Origin: Reticulitermes lucifugus
Lineage: Eukaryota; Arthropoda; Insecta; Blattodea; Rhinotermitidae
Assembly: GCA_026260175.1 (NCBI GenBank)
Contig: JAKCWW010007986.1
Location: 1-27,451, forward strand
DNA: 27,451 nt
Reading direction: 5' to 3'
This document shows, piece by piece, positions 9,500 through 18,613 of the stretch; the stretch's first letter is position 1, and every line of letters starts with the position of its first letter. The position numbers and the translations under genes were made by a program. A model generated the notes under the pieces. That model saw only the letters and a program-made list of their open reading frames with translations. It had not been told where the DNA came from and searched no databases.

Positions 9500-10125
9500 A
9501 ATGTGTCCTCAGGCTGCGGATGTAGGAGACGGCTTGCAGATATAGAGGACGGCTGTGAATATATTGAATATGTAGTCGCGGATAGCCGACAAGTGGTGGT
9601 CCTCCGGCTTTGGGATTGGGCAAGGGACTAACAACTCACTGTAAATAATCAACATGTTACAAAATATCACACGTGGCCTTTGGTCTTGGACGGAGAAATG
9701 TAAAATTAAATGGAAATTTTGTCTTAAACTGGGAGACAAGGGGCATATTCTTGTAAACACGGTAACAAACATTCGGTTTTCATAAAACTTGGGGAATTTC
9801 TTGGCTAGCTGTAGGAAACTGTGACCTTCTGTAGGAGTCAGTAAACATGGTGCTGCACTCGGAAAACTGTACTATAAGAATATAAGTTGCGATATTTGAG
9901 GTTGTCACAGCGGTGTTGCTGAGGAATTAGATCTTCTTGGATGTGACGCTGTGTCGTTGGGTAAATTGTTCCGGACGTTTCGAAGGTTCGCAGTGCCCTC
10001 GTGTTCAAGGGTGAATCAGTCAAAGGAAACGAAAGCAGTACGTTCCTTCAACATGTCGGGAACCATTCATCCATTGACACAGCATCACATCCCAGAAGAT
10101 CTGAACCTCGGTTGTTAAATTATAT
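9500..10125 (-). repeat. Long dispersed insect repeat with internal foldback
   Basis: Minus-strand conceptual translation at about 9560-9700 gives RPRVIFCNMLIIYSELLVPC then PIPKPEDHHLSAIRDYIFNI. I know this peptide signature as a recurrent spurious hypothetical protein from dispersed repeats in cockroach, termite and orthopteran genomes. The right part holds the GGATGTGACGCTGTGTCG segment that usually accompanies it, present as an inverted pair. It is a repeat, not a host gene. Its transposon class is unknown to me and its borders are approximate. Confidence 0.6.
9929..10102. repeat. Inverted repeat, arms about 66 bp
   Basis: The left arm 9929-9994 (AGATCTTCTTGGATGTGACG...) is complementary, with scattered mismatches, to the right arm 10035-10102 (...GCATCACATCCCAGAAGATC). 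The loop of about 40 bases is at 9995-10034. A transcript of either strand would fold into a long imperfect hairpin. Confidence 0.85.
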
Positions 10126-10554
10126 AATGACACTTGTTCAGTTTTGGTAGTTTTGTGTACCAAATAGTGTGGGAAGGTTAGTAAGAATTTTGTATAGAAA
10201 ATACTAATACTAAAAGATCCTTACCTTTCTTGTTTGAGGATGTCATCCTGGAATTCGTCAGGAGAGACGGATAAAATCCAGAAAAGTCTGTCAGAATAGC
10301 TTGGTGGTCAACTAGAAATTTTAACTGAGTTTCTTAACCCTGAAATGTCTGTTTCGCTAAAATAAATTTAACGATGAAACATAAAAGGGTTTGATAATTT
10401 ATTAGACCTATGTATGTACATTGAAAATGCTGTTTATTCCTTTATTTTAAAAACGCTTCTCCAACTGTTTAATGGTTAAACTTATTAAAAGTTACACACA
10501 AATGGTAGTTCTACTTGTTGGTGGGTTGCGTTAATGTGGAAATTAATTTTTCAT
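10126..10554. other. Unannotated DNA
   Basis: AT-rich, with no convincing exon or repeat. Confidence 0.5.
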
Positions 10555-10765
10555 CGTAAAGGAAGAATATGTATAAGAGATTTTGAAAAAAGGGTACTGA
10601 GGAGAATGTTTGGACTTCAGAGAGAACAATTAAGAAGGACAGAGAAAATTGCTTATTGAGAAGCTTTGTATTTTGCACGTTTCTACAAACACTATTAGGG
10701 TAATGGGTTAAGGTGAACGAGTAAGCTGAATATATAAGAATGGTGAGAAGTTAGTAAAAATTGAA
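10555..10765 (+). pseudogene. Non-LTR retrotransposon ORF2 C-terminal relic
   Basis: The plus frame at 10579-10656 reads DFEKRVLRRMFGLQREQLRR then TEKIAY and stops at TGA 10657-10659. FE-x-x-VLRR-x-FG is the hallmark that follows the reverse-transcriptase domain in a large class of insect LINE ORF2 proteins. Downstream nucleotides, though interrupted by stops and indels, continue in the expected order (a W-x-KLH...LY...I-I-R-like stretch to about 10765). The fragment at 25617 starts within the same region and runs further. The clade (RTE-like or relative) is not certain. Confidence 0.7.
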
Positions 10766-10854
10766 GTCGGAGAACATAACAAGAAGATTAATTAAAGTAG
10801 ACAATAAAGTGATTTTGATATAAGATAACTAGAAACATTATCCTAAAAAAGGGG

Positions 10855-11148
10855 AAGTGAAGTTGTCCCTCTCCACGCCATCGAGGCATGTAGGGGGAGT
10901 AGAAGTTTCGCTCCACTCTTTCTTAACCTCTGCAGTGGATGGAGGTGAGTAGTTAAATTCACGCTCCGACCGCTTTTTCCCAGGCAAAGAACCCCGGTAA
11001 CTATTGATTAGGAGGCTGGGGTGCTGCAGAACCGGTCTTGACGGTTTTGGATTAGAGAGAATCTCTTACCCCTCTCGGGATTCGACTCCAGGGCCATCCA
11101 GCCAGTGTCGCTATTCGCTATGTCGACTACGCTAACGGCTCCCAGAAA
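10855..11148 (-). mobile_element. tRNA-derived SINE, family A, near full length
   Basis: On the minus strand the head starts CTGGGAGCCGTTAGCGTAG near 11148. The A-box region is at about 11125-11137 and the B box (GGAGTCGAATCCC) at 11077-11089. The AGAGATTCTCTCTAATCC block follows, then the CCTCCTAATCAATAGTTACC part and TTAAGAAAGAGTGGAGCG, ending near GGAGAGGGACAACTTCAC. Confidence 0.9.
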
Positions 11149-12029
11149 CTAAATTCTAAATTACGATAATTTTGTAAATTTGTCTGAGAAAGCTAAAGAA
11201 AGTTTAGAAAAGTGCTCTCGGATTCTTTATAATAATTTAGCCACTTACAAAAAACAGAAATTGTAAACTGATTTTTTTTATTTTGCTTCTGTAATTTAGC
11301 AAGAACATGTAAGGCAATAAATTACATTTATGCTTCCCGCTCATCACACTTATAATTACTCACACACGCTATTGTCTTATACATATGCAGGCAGATAAGT
11401 TAATGAAAAATGTTTCAAGAAATGAAAAATGGGATCCACCTTCTTTATCATTAACATCAGTGCTAAGGCCAACAAACCTGTTTGGACTCCATTGCTGCTT
11501 AAAATTGGTTTAAAATTGTCCATTGTAGCGCTGCTTGAGGCGCCTGCTCTATTTCGAGAGGTATTCTGCTGTGCCATCTATACATGCAATCTCTTATTGA
11601 ACTGTAATCCAATGATATTTACAGCTTCAGGTGTTATTATAGGCTACATTTATATAAATCTCATCGTTATGGCTTTATTAATATAAATTTGCAGGTTCAA
11701 ACGTCGGTAACTTGTACGTGTTCTAATTATTAACCTGATATTAATGGAATTACACTTCTTCAAATTGTAATACGGAAAATGATGTATTATTTTCTAATAT
11801 CAGAAGGCGTGCTTCGTTTTGCTTAGTAATGCTAGTTTGTGTTTAACATTGATTCTGTAACAGGTAGACGAGACAAACAAATTTCCCTTCCGAGATATAA
11901 GTAAGGTGTGAGAAGATTTACTTCACTGCAAAACGTCTATACATGTATTGTTTTCAAGTTCCGAAAACTTTCTAATATCTAAGTCTCACGTAATTTTAAT
12001 AACACACATAGGCTGTTGTACAGTACGGA
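11149..12029. other. Unannotated AT-rich DNA
   Basis: Opposed overlapping open frames of 66 and 85 codons at 11377-11686 show no domain or splice context and are not called. Confidence 0.5.
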
Positions 12030-12126
12030 GCCGGGATAGCTCAGTCAGAATATTGACTAGGTTACGGGCTGGATGATCCAGGGTTTGAATCCCAGCAAGG
12101 GCAAGAGCGTTTTCTCTTCTCCAAAT
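12030..12126 (+). mobile_element. Family A SINE, tRNA-like head only
   Basis: GCCGGGATAGCTCAGTCAG begins the copy. The A box (TAGCTCAGTCAG, 12037-12048) and B box (GGGTTTGAATCCC, 12081-12093) are intact and 32 bases apart. The copy stops after TTTCTCTTCTCCAAA, where the family body should begin. The acceptor-stem ends do not pair (GCCGGGA against the region ending AAGGGCA), so this is a SINE head and not a functional tRNA. It holds the best-preserved Pol III promoter of the family in the window. Confidence 0.9.
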
Positions 12127-12960
12127 TTTCTCGTTTATGTTGACATTTCCTCAGCTGTAGTTCTTGTCGCTATGTAGATTTTCTATAATTCATTGCAGTA
12201 TGTTAGAGGCAATTATTCTCCTGTCCTCTTTCCAAATAATGGAGACCTTGTCGTTGCTTTATCAGTCGTCGATAATTATGTGTTATCTGTAAGAATATGT
12301 ATGTTCAGAAATGGTGAGTCCTTCGTTTTATTGACTTAGAACTCCAATACTTTAACTCACCAGTAACATTTGTCAGGGAAATAAAGATGCGTTGCTGTGA
12401 AATTCCTCCATCACCGAAATACGATACGATTTTTCTAAAGATGAAGGAGACACTTAGCTGACAGAGACATGGAACCAAGGCCATAGGAAACTGTAGTGTC
12501 TAACGTTCTTCAGTCTGTTATCCATGGAACTAATCTCCACAATCCTAAATCAAGCTCCTCACACATAAATAACGGCAGTGTTCAGCCTCATGAAAACAAA
12601 AGACGACACAAGACCGACTTTCAAATTAACACTAAATTAAATGGCGCTAGCAAAACTAAGGCAAATTAGCCTTTTTATTAACCCATAAAATCCGGTTAGT
12701 GGAAGGTAGACCTGCATGTATAGGCCAGTGTATTGTTATTTCGTTACTGCTGAACCGCTAATATTCTGATAAGTTTATGTACATCAAGTGGATCAGGGTG
12801 CCATCTAAGATACTACCACACTACAGGTCTACAGGTTCAGTAACATTCTGACTTTGTAAATAAAACTTTATCTAGAAGAGAAAGTGACGGAGCCATACTC
12901 TTGGATTGCATGAACAAAATTCAAGTCTTGTGCGATGTTACACCTTGTCGACTGGTAAAT
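12127..12960. other. Unannotated DNA
   Basis: No gene or recognisable repeat was seen. Confidence 0.5.
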
Positions 12961-12961
12961 G

Positions 12962-13002
12962 ATTACCTACGTTTCGGAGTAGCGTGTTGCCTTCGTCTTC
13001 AG
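12962..13002 (-). other. Hammerhead-like core motif
   Basis: On the minus strand, CTGAAGA (13002-12996) is followed by about 20 bases, GAAAC (12975-12971) and, after a 4-base gap, GTA (about 12966-12964). This is the order of a hammerhead core with a minimal stem III: CUGANGA, helix II, GAAA, short loop, NUH. Helix II pairs poorly here and I see no good helix I, so activity is doubtful. Confidence 0.4.
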
Positions 13003-13065
13003 AATACAACAAAGTAGTCACTTTTCTTAGACTGCGTGATCCTTAAGGTGGATGTACTGTGCTCT

Positions 13066-13312
13066 ACCGAAAAAACGATTCCTATACAGGCCCTTAGGGC
13101 TTCAGGAGGTTGAGGCTTCCAGAATTTCTAGACAATCGGCACATGAAGGTGGCAAGGTTGTCAGCCCTAGGCACGGACCGCCTTTACACCCCAGGAAATA
13201 CACCTGGTACTCATTTCTGTTAGAGACTGAGTCGACCCAAGGGCCATAATGCGGCCGGAAGGATTATGTCAATGAAAAATCCCAATGACCTCAACCAACT
13301 ACGCCACCGCAT
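13066..13312 (-). mobile_element. tRNA-derived SINE, family B, B box deleted
   Basis: On the minus strand the head starts GCGGTGGCGTAGTTGG. The A box TGGCGTAGTTGG is at 13306-13295. It then passes directly into CATTGGGATTTTTCATTGAC without a B box, so about 40-50 bases of the head appear deleted compared with the tRNA layout. The body continues CCTTCCGGCCGCATTATGGC, a GGTCGACTCAGTCTCTAACA block, GAGTACCAGGTG...TTTCCTGGGG (shared with family A), and a 3' region nearly identical to 3094-3186. Confidence 0.82.
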
Positions 13313-13317
13313 AACCT

Positions 13318-13400
13318 TCTCCACCGAAACGTCGGTAAATATTTTCCAGTCAACCCGGCGTAACGTGCCAGAGGACTCTGTATATTCATCAACCGAAATT
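13318..13400 (+). repeat. GAAACGTCGG-type dispersed repeat, copy 1
   Basis: GAAACGTCGG (13326-13335), then 20 bases, then CGGCG (13356-13360) and GTGCCAGAGGAC. A second copy at 14950-15010 has GAAACGTCGG, 17 bases, CGGCG and AACCGAAAGAAGAC. The shared order and spacing mark the same family. It abuts the 5' end of the family B SINE. Confidence 0.5.
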
Positions 13401-13667
13401 CTCGCACATGTGAACAAACTGAATGGTAATATTGTGGATATAAACTGTTTCAAATGTCATCAATTCTCATGTCTGCGTTGTGACTTGATTTCTCACACGT
13501 GTAACACTTTCCACATCGACGTGGACATACTTTGGTCAGTCAGAAACGAAAAATAGCCTCTTTCTGTAGATGCAGTTTTTCAGATGTGGTATAAATCTTT
13601 TGGGTTACAGGAATCTAAAAGCTGAGGATTCCGTGTTTTTGGAATACGACGTTACGTCGGTGGGTAT

Positions 13668-13711
13668 TCGGATCTCGACGTTTCGAGGCAACGTATTTTC
13701 CTCATCTTCAA
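13668..13711 (-). other. Hammerhead-like core motif
   Basis: On the minus strand, TTGAAGA (13711-13705) is followed by T, a GAGG...CCTC stem with an 11-base loop, then GAAACGTCGAGA. The first core base is T where C is canonical, and an extra U separates the core from the stem. Confidence 0.4.
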
Positions 13712-14395
13712 GCATCGCTGTGTCTCTAAATGCGAGCGTCTCGCCCTTAAACGTAGGCACAAGCTCAGCTGGACTAAAAAAGAGCGTGTCGTTGAACTTG
13801 GAAGCTTCTAAATGTTGTTTTTGTACCCATTATTTTTTTGTCCAGGTAGCCTACCTCTTAGGCGAGACAGGTGCATGGGGTCACTGGAATGGGTGCGGTG
13901 GTTTTGTGTTCTCTTTTCTTTACAAATTACATTATTTTTTAAATTAGTAAAAACCTGAAAGTCGAAATAATATTACTGGAAAACCGGAATCAGATGTTTG
14001 TTTAAACAAAGAAATGCCAATTAAGACGTCACCTCTGCCTAAAAGGAAGAAAATTTTTTTTCCGTACGTTTCTGATCATCTGTATTCTTCACCTTGGATT
14101 TCACACATATGATCTGGGTTTACTCTGGTAGTCATAGAAAATGAGACTTACCTTTAGGCACTAGGTGAATCGCAGTTTCAGCTATATTGTAACAGACTGA
14201 TTTAATTTACTGTCGTATTTCTCCTGATCACATTACCTCCCTTATGAAAAAAATTTCTATGCACTCATAATGAGCATACGGTTTTCTGAGATGCGTACGG
14301 CTCTGGACTGTCGAATGAGATCTCATTTTCAAGTCCCTCTTGAGGTATGGATGCGTGTGTAAATTTATGCGTGATTTCAGGATTCCACCGCGGTG
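13712..14395. other. Unannotated DNA
   Basis: The open frame that covers 13570-13947 shows no domain. Nothing else was recognised. Confidence 0.45.
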
Positions 14396-14583
14396 TGAGA
14401 TCTTCGACTTCTAGAATGTTACGCAGCGTAGATTTTTAGTTAGTTACCGACGTTTCGGGACAACCTATGGGTGCCATCTTCAACTGCTTGATCCTTGAAG
14501 ATGGGACGGATAGTTTGTCCCAAAAGGTTGGTAACTAACTACCAGTTTGCGCTGCCTAACACCGTAGAAGAACGAAGATCTCA
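14396..14583. repeat. Inverted repeat with paired hammerhead-like cores
   Basis: The left arm begins TGAGATCTTCGACTTCTAGA and the right arm ends as its diverged reverse complement (AGAACGAAGATCTCA). Arms are about 90 bases, meeting near 14489. Shared inner blocks are ACGCAGCG, TAGTTAGTTACC and CATCTTCA. Each arm carries a TTGAAGA core, a stem and a GAAACGTCGGTAA-type segment: minus strand 14483-14444, and plus strand 14495-14534, where GAAAC has decayed to AAAAG. The two units point outward. Confidence 0.85.
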
Positions 14584-14949
14584 TGTATTCATTTTTTATT
14601 CTGTGTCATGTTGTCTTTCGTGGGTTGAGAAATGCTGTTAAGTTGTTTGGAAGCATGAGCTGTTGAAGGAGTTAATTCCAAATCGGAGCACTGCAGATAT
14701 TTGAGAAAGAAACAACTGGTACTATACGGAACATGATACAACAGTGAGCTTGGGAAATTAGAATACCAACAGCCATCCAGCCACATCCTTGAACACGCTG
14801 TCAAGTTTCGGGCAATGTGTTATCACAAATTGTGTTTGGAAAAATTTCCGCACTGTATACTGGCGCAGCATCTGAAGGTCTAAAGCCTTTCGTCCCAGCC
14901 ACTTTAACATCCATGTGAAACAGAATCAGTCGCCCAGAGATAAAGGTAT
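14584..14949. other. Unannotated DNA
   Basis: A 71-codon minus-strand open frame at 14589-14804 has no recognisable domain. Nothing supported. Confidence 0.5.
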
Positions 14950-15010
14950 AATTTCCTCCGAAACGTCGGAACACTCATCTATTACACGGCGCAGAAAACC
15001 GAAAGAAGAC
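14950..15010 (+). repeat. GAAACGTCGG-type dispersed repeat, copy 2
   Basis: GAAACGTCGG at 14960-14969, then CGGCG at 14987-14991 and AACCGAAAGAAGAC. Same motif order as 13318-13400. Confidence 0.5.
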
Positions 15011-15186
15011 AAAGTGACAAGCCAGAATAAACTTGCACCACACCAAACGTGTTGTTTTACAAATCTCAAGTCAATCATGGGCGCTGTAATCAGATTGCGG
15101 TCTCGGAATTAGCGTGGGGGAAGTTGAAAACGGAAATATCTGCTATTAAATTCAAATTTTGGTTTGAGGCGCGTGTTCGCACAGGT

Positions 15187-15216
15187 GCTGGCCGTGACGG
15201 ACACGTCCGGGCCAGC
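15187..15216. repeat. Short GC-rich hairpin
   Basis: GCTGGCC (15187-15193) pairs with GGCCAGC (15210-15216) and an inner CGGAC pairs with GTCCG. A four-base bulge, GTGA, sits on the left strand. The flanking 150 bases are GC-richer than their surroundings. Confidence 0.7.
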
Positions 15217-16054
15217 AACCGGTATGACACACACAACCTTAGGAAAACCAACATACAGCTGTCCTATTGTTGCACCCCGCTGGCGCCCTCTGCAGTGAAC
15301 CAGAATAGCGAGAACTTCCGCTTGGAACACAAGACCACTAGACTGTCTTGAAAATGCACTATTTTACACTATATCAATATAGCGTCATAACTAACTGACA
15401 CTACGTAGCAAGCAGCGTCCTTCTTGAGGAGTCAGTAGCAATGTAGCTGTTTAAATATTTTCCCCGCCATGTATGGAAAGAGAAAGTCACTGCATTGTTC
15501 ACTGCACCTTGTTTCTGGCCTCTAAACTGAGCTGCATTAATCCAGTCACATTTTTATAACTCCACTTTAGAATCCGTCTTAATATTATCCTAGTCTCACC
15601 TAAGTTTCACAAGTGGTCTCTTCCCTTCAGGAGTTCCGACCACAATTTTATTTATGCTTCTCATCTTCCATATGTTCTGCATGTCCTGCCCATCTCTTAA
15701 TCCGTTATGTGATCTAAGAAGAGTACAATTATGAAGATATTCATTTTGTAGTTTGCTTCAGGCTTTCACTTCTTAAGTGCAGATTTTTCCATCTGCAAGC
15801 TCTTCTAAAAAAAACTCAATCTGCGCACTTATTCCTCCATTCGAATGGAATTCTTGTGAAATGCTAAATGTCGCACCAGTTTTATTGTTTATGTATAACG
15901 CTTACTATTTAAATTTTGATTGGTTAAAAGAAGAGATAGGAAGAAAGGATATTCTAAATTGGAAACACAGTGTAAAAATATTTTATATTTAAATTAGATG
16001 TTCTGTTTTATTTTTTTTTTTGAACGGGGTTTATAGTGTGAAGGTACAACTGGG
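15217..16054. other. Unannotated DNA
   Basis: AT-rich, with no supported element. Confidence 0.5.
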
Positions 16055-16120
16055 AAGTCTGTCTGGCTGTCTGTGTTTATTTTCAAACATTACACGACGA
16101 ATTTAATTGAAGTTCATTTG
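16055..16120 (-). repeat. Possible transposon-tail motif, opposite strand
   Basis: AAGTCTGTCTGGCTGTCTGT is followed by TTACACGACGAATTTAATTG and AAGTTCATTTG. On the minus strand this is the AAATNAACTTCAATTAAATT...CAGACAGAC order familiar from invertebrate transposon ends, like 118-205. Confidence 0.4.
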
Positions 16121-16967
16121 TGGAGATTCTGTGCCAAAATTATTAAGCGAATTATTTTGTTTAAGATTGACACAGTGTGCCTATTATTTTTGCACGGAGC
16201 TCAAAACTAATTTATTTACAAGATTATGATAACGAACAGCGATCTTCTTTTAACTGGGAGGAAAGCATCTATAATCATTTGTGTCTAATAAAAGCGTGGG
16301 GACAATTACGAGCACTGAGTCGTAAAATGCGTGGAAGGTGCCAACTTTATATTCTTGCAAAGTGTCTAGCTTTTACACATAAACAAGTCTGTAATGTGAA
16401 ATGTCAAAACTATATAAATTGTATAGCACGAAGCAGCTTATCGGTAATATTTATCATATATGTATGTACATATAGACGCCGTCTCCGATTTAATGTTTGC
16501 TAGGCAGCAATATTACTACCTTAAGAATATCATCCCACCCGTGAAGATTAGCATATCCGTGTACACTGCAACAGGTGTAATATGAATACATTCTTGTAAC
16601 AGAACTTGTATGTTTCTTATGTATTTTAAGAATTATATATTAATTTCATTTTGCCACATATAGTATAGAATTATAAAATTGTTATAAATTATGGAAAATG
16701 CGGTAGGGGAATTCCATTTTTAATTTAAAGGCACAGAGGCGACTGAGGAAAATTATGAAAATATCTTAGTCTTTGAACAAGGTCTCGGAGCTGGCATTTG
16801 ATCCAAATTTGTTCCCAGCAAAAAGCTGTGGGTCTGACCACAACGCCGCAAATTCTGTTAGTAAATTATTTTCTGCGCTTGTGGTTACAGTCGGCAATAC
16901 ATGCCAAATTATATGCATAAACTAGCTTATTAATTATTACTGTACGGACACTTCCAGATCTTCCTCA
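16121..16967. other. Unannotated AT-rich DNA
   Basis: The 108-codon open frame at 16177-16503 has no domain or splice context. Confidence 0.5.
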
Positions 16968-17035
16968 CGACAACTTAGTTTTATCCACCACAAATCCCAC
17001 GTCAGAAGAGGGGATCCACACGACGGGACGTTTGT
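16968..17035 (-). mobile_element. Family D SINE fragment
   Basis: The plus strand reads ATCCACCACAAATCCCAC then GAGGGGATCC, aligning with GTCCACCACAAATTCCAC and CCGGGGATCG of the copy at 18440-18613. Only the B-box neighbourhood remains and it is degenerate. Confidence 0.55.
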
Positions 17036-18134
17036 GAGCTAGAACACAAGCCTCGTGCTGTAGAGCCCTGAGTTACAAAAATGCAGCATTTATATTAGGA
17101 CTGGTATTTCTGTGCGCCTTAGATCCTTGCACTTGAAGAGCCTTCAGAAATTACGTGTGGCCTGTGTGACATATCTGTGCTACTGCCAAGCTTTATTCTG
17201 CGTGAAGACAGGAGGTCTGAAACAGATGCGACGTCACATACACAAGCACAAATCTAAAATCTATTTTGCTCTGAAATTTAGACTACTTGCTACATTCAAT
17301 TACACTACTTTTATTGCTCGTACTTTTCCTTTATGCTCCATATATCGAATATTTATGGTTAAAAGTGCTGTAAAACTGTTTATTCTCTGGAGGTGTTTGC
17401 TACCTTAAGTTATAATGTTTTTATTTGTCACGTTTTCCTTTATACTTTTCTCATAGTAGACGTTTTAAAATTTAAATTTATGACTAATAAAATGTAGTAA
17501 CACTATTTAAATAAGTGCTGTTGTTGTGCCCCACCCATCATACACTGCCTATTTAAAATCAATGTCATCTTCACAGTAGACACGCTCGCCAATCGTAGGT
17601 AGTATGGTGTTAAAACACCCCAACACTGAGATCGTGACCTTGGCTTTCGTCTGAAATCTGTAGACCTGCGTCTGATTTTTATATTGTTTGTGATTGCTTG
17701 ATTTTTGGATTACGTAATGAGCTCTGTCAATTTCAAAGGGTATGTGTCTGTACAGTCAAAAGTGATAACTTATTTTCGGGCCACCAGCTCAGTCAGTTCC
17801 GAACAGAAGTCGAACACTCCGAATTGAATTAGCTTTGTGTCCGAGAGTAATTTTTCATGAAAAAATTCAGTCTTCTAGCTTCAAATGTGAGGCTGTCTGT
17901 AAATTATAAATTTAATAGGCACTGCAGACAAAGAGTCATGGTCTATTTAAGGCAGTATATCATTATTTGCTTGGACAGACTGAGAAAGGTCACGGAAATC
18001 TCAGTGAAGATATCCGTTCTGTGATCAGAGATAACTTGGATATCTAGAATCGAAAGAGGATTTTTAGCTGTTCACTCTGAAGTCAAAATGCAGAACTTAT
18101 TTTTCACAAATGTGCGTTGAAACATATATAAACT
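17036..18134. other. Unannotated DNA
   Basis: No repeat or gene recognised. A tRNA-box-like string at 17784-17815 has wrong spacing. Confidence 0.5.
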
Positions 18135-18179
18135 GTAGTAACTTTAGACGTATTGTAGCCTTTATTTCACTGTTTGCAG
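18135..18179 (+). promoter_or_regulatory. Predicted 3' splice site region
   Basis: A TAGTAAC branch-like heptamer at about 18136-18142 is followed by a pyrimidine-rich stretch and TTTGCAG ending at 18179. Branch-to-AG distance is about 40 bases, normal for insect introns. Confidence 0.5.
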
Positions 18180-18230
18180 GATGGAGAGAAGAGGTTCAGA
18201 AGAATGATTGCAAGGCTGAAGAGGCGTACG
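18180..18230 (+). CDS. Candidate 51-bp internal (cassette) exon
   Basis: The segment sits between TTTGCAG and ACG|GTAAGTAT, a donor matching the U1 consensus at all intronic positions. Its length is exactly 17 codons, so inclusion would keep frame. With phase 0 it reads DGEKRFRRMIARLKRRT, a basic amphipathic-looking peptide. With phase 1 it reads WREEVQKNDCKAEEAY between split codons. The remaining frame has a stop. I do not recognise the gene, and no start or stop of a gene is in the window. If real, it lies inside a very long intron of a plus-strand gene. Chance pairing of good splice sites in 27 kb is possible, so this is a hypothesis. Confidence 0.4.
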
Positions 18231-18439
18231 GTAAGTATCTGAATTCTTAAAATTTAAAACATTTCTTATTACGTTTGTGCCTAAAAGTGATATTGGAGAC
18301 AGAGTAATGGAGGTTTCCTGCGATATTTTTGTGAAGGACCCCGCAGCAGATGCTACGGACGCACCGCAGCCTTAATGCTTATTGTGCAACCTTGTGATGA
18401 AGATGAAGAGAAAGATGATCAGTTTTTTTTACTTTTACA

Positions 18440-18613
18440 AGTAATGGAGCGCCGGTGGAATGAAATTGACAGGGGAAAACCGAAGTACTCGGGGAAAAAA
18501 CCTGTCCCAGTACCACTTTGTCCACCACAAATTCCACATGGACTGACCGGGGATCGAAACCCGAACTCCGCGGTGTGAGGCCGGCGACTAACCGCCTGAG
18601 CCATGGCACGGCC
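18440..18613 (-). mobile_element. tRNA-derived SINE, family D
   Basis: On the minus strand it starts GGCCGTGCCATGGCTCAG. The A box (TGGCTCAGGCGG) is at 18603-18592 and the B box (GTTTCGATCCC) at 18560-18550, 31 bases apart, so the Pol III promoter is well kept. The body reads AATTTGTGGTGGACAAAG, a GGGACAGGTTTTTTCCCC stretch, and a GGTTTTCCCCTGTCAATTTC stretch, ending near ACTTGTAAAAG. Three overlapping open frames here are SINE by-products. Confidence 0.88.

Noticed and set aside
12030..12102. Possible tRNA gene
   Set aside because: A and B boxes are good but the acceptor stem does not pair, and the SINE block follows directly.
13570..13947. 125-codon plus-strand open frame
   Set aside because: It overlaps a hammerhead-like motif read from the other strand; no domain or splice context.
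17779..17820. tRNA-like CCAGCTCAGTCAG and AGTCGAACACTCC
   Set aside because: Spacing is too short and the body matches no SINE family here.
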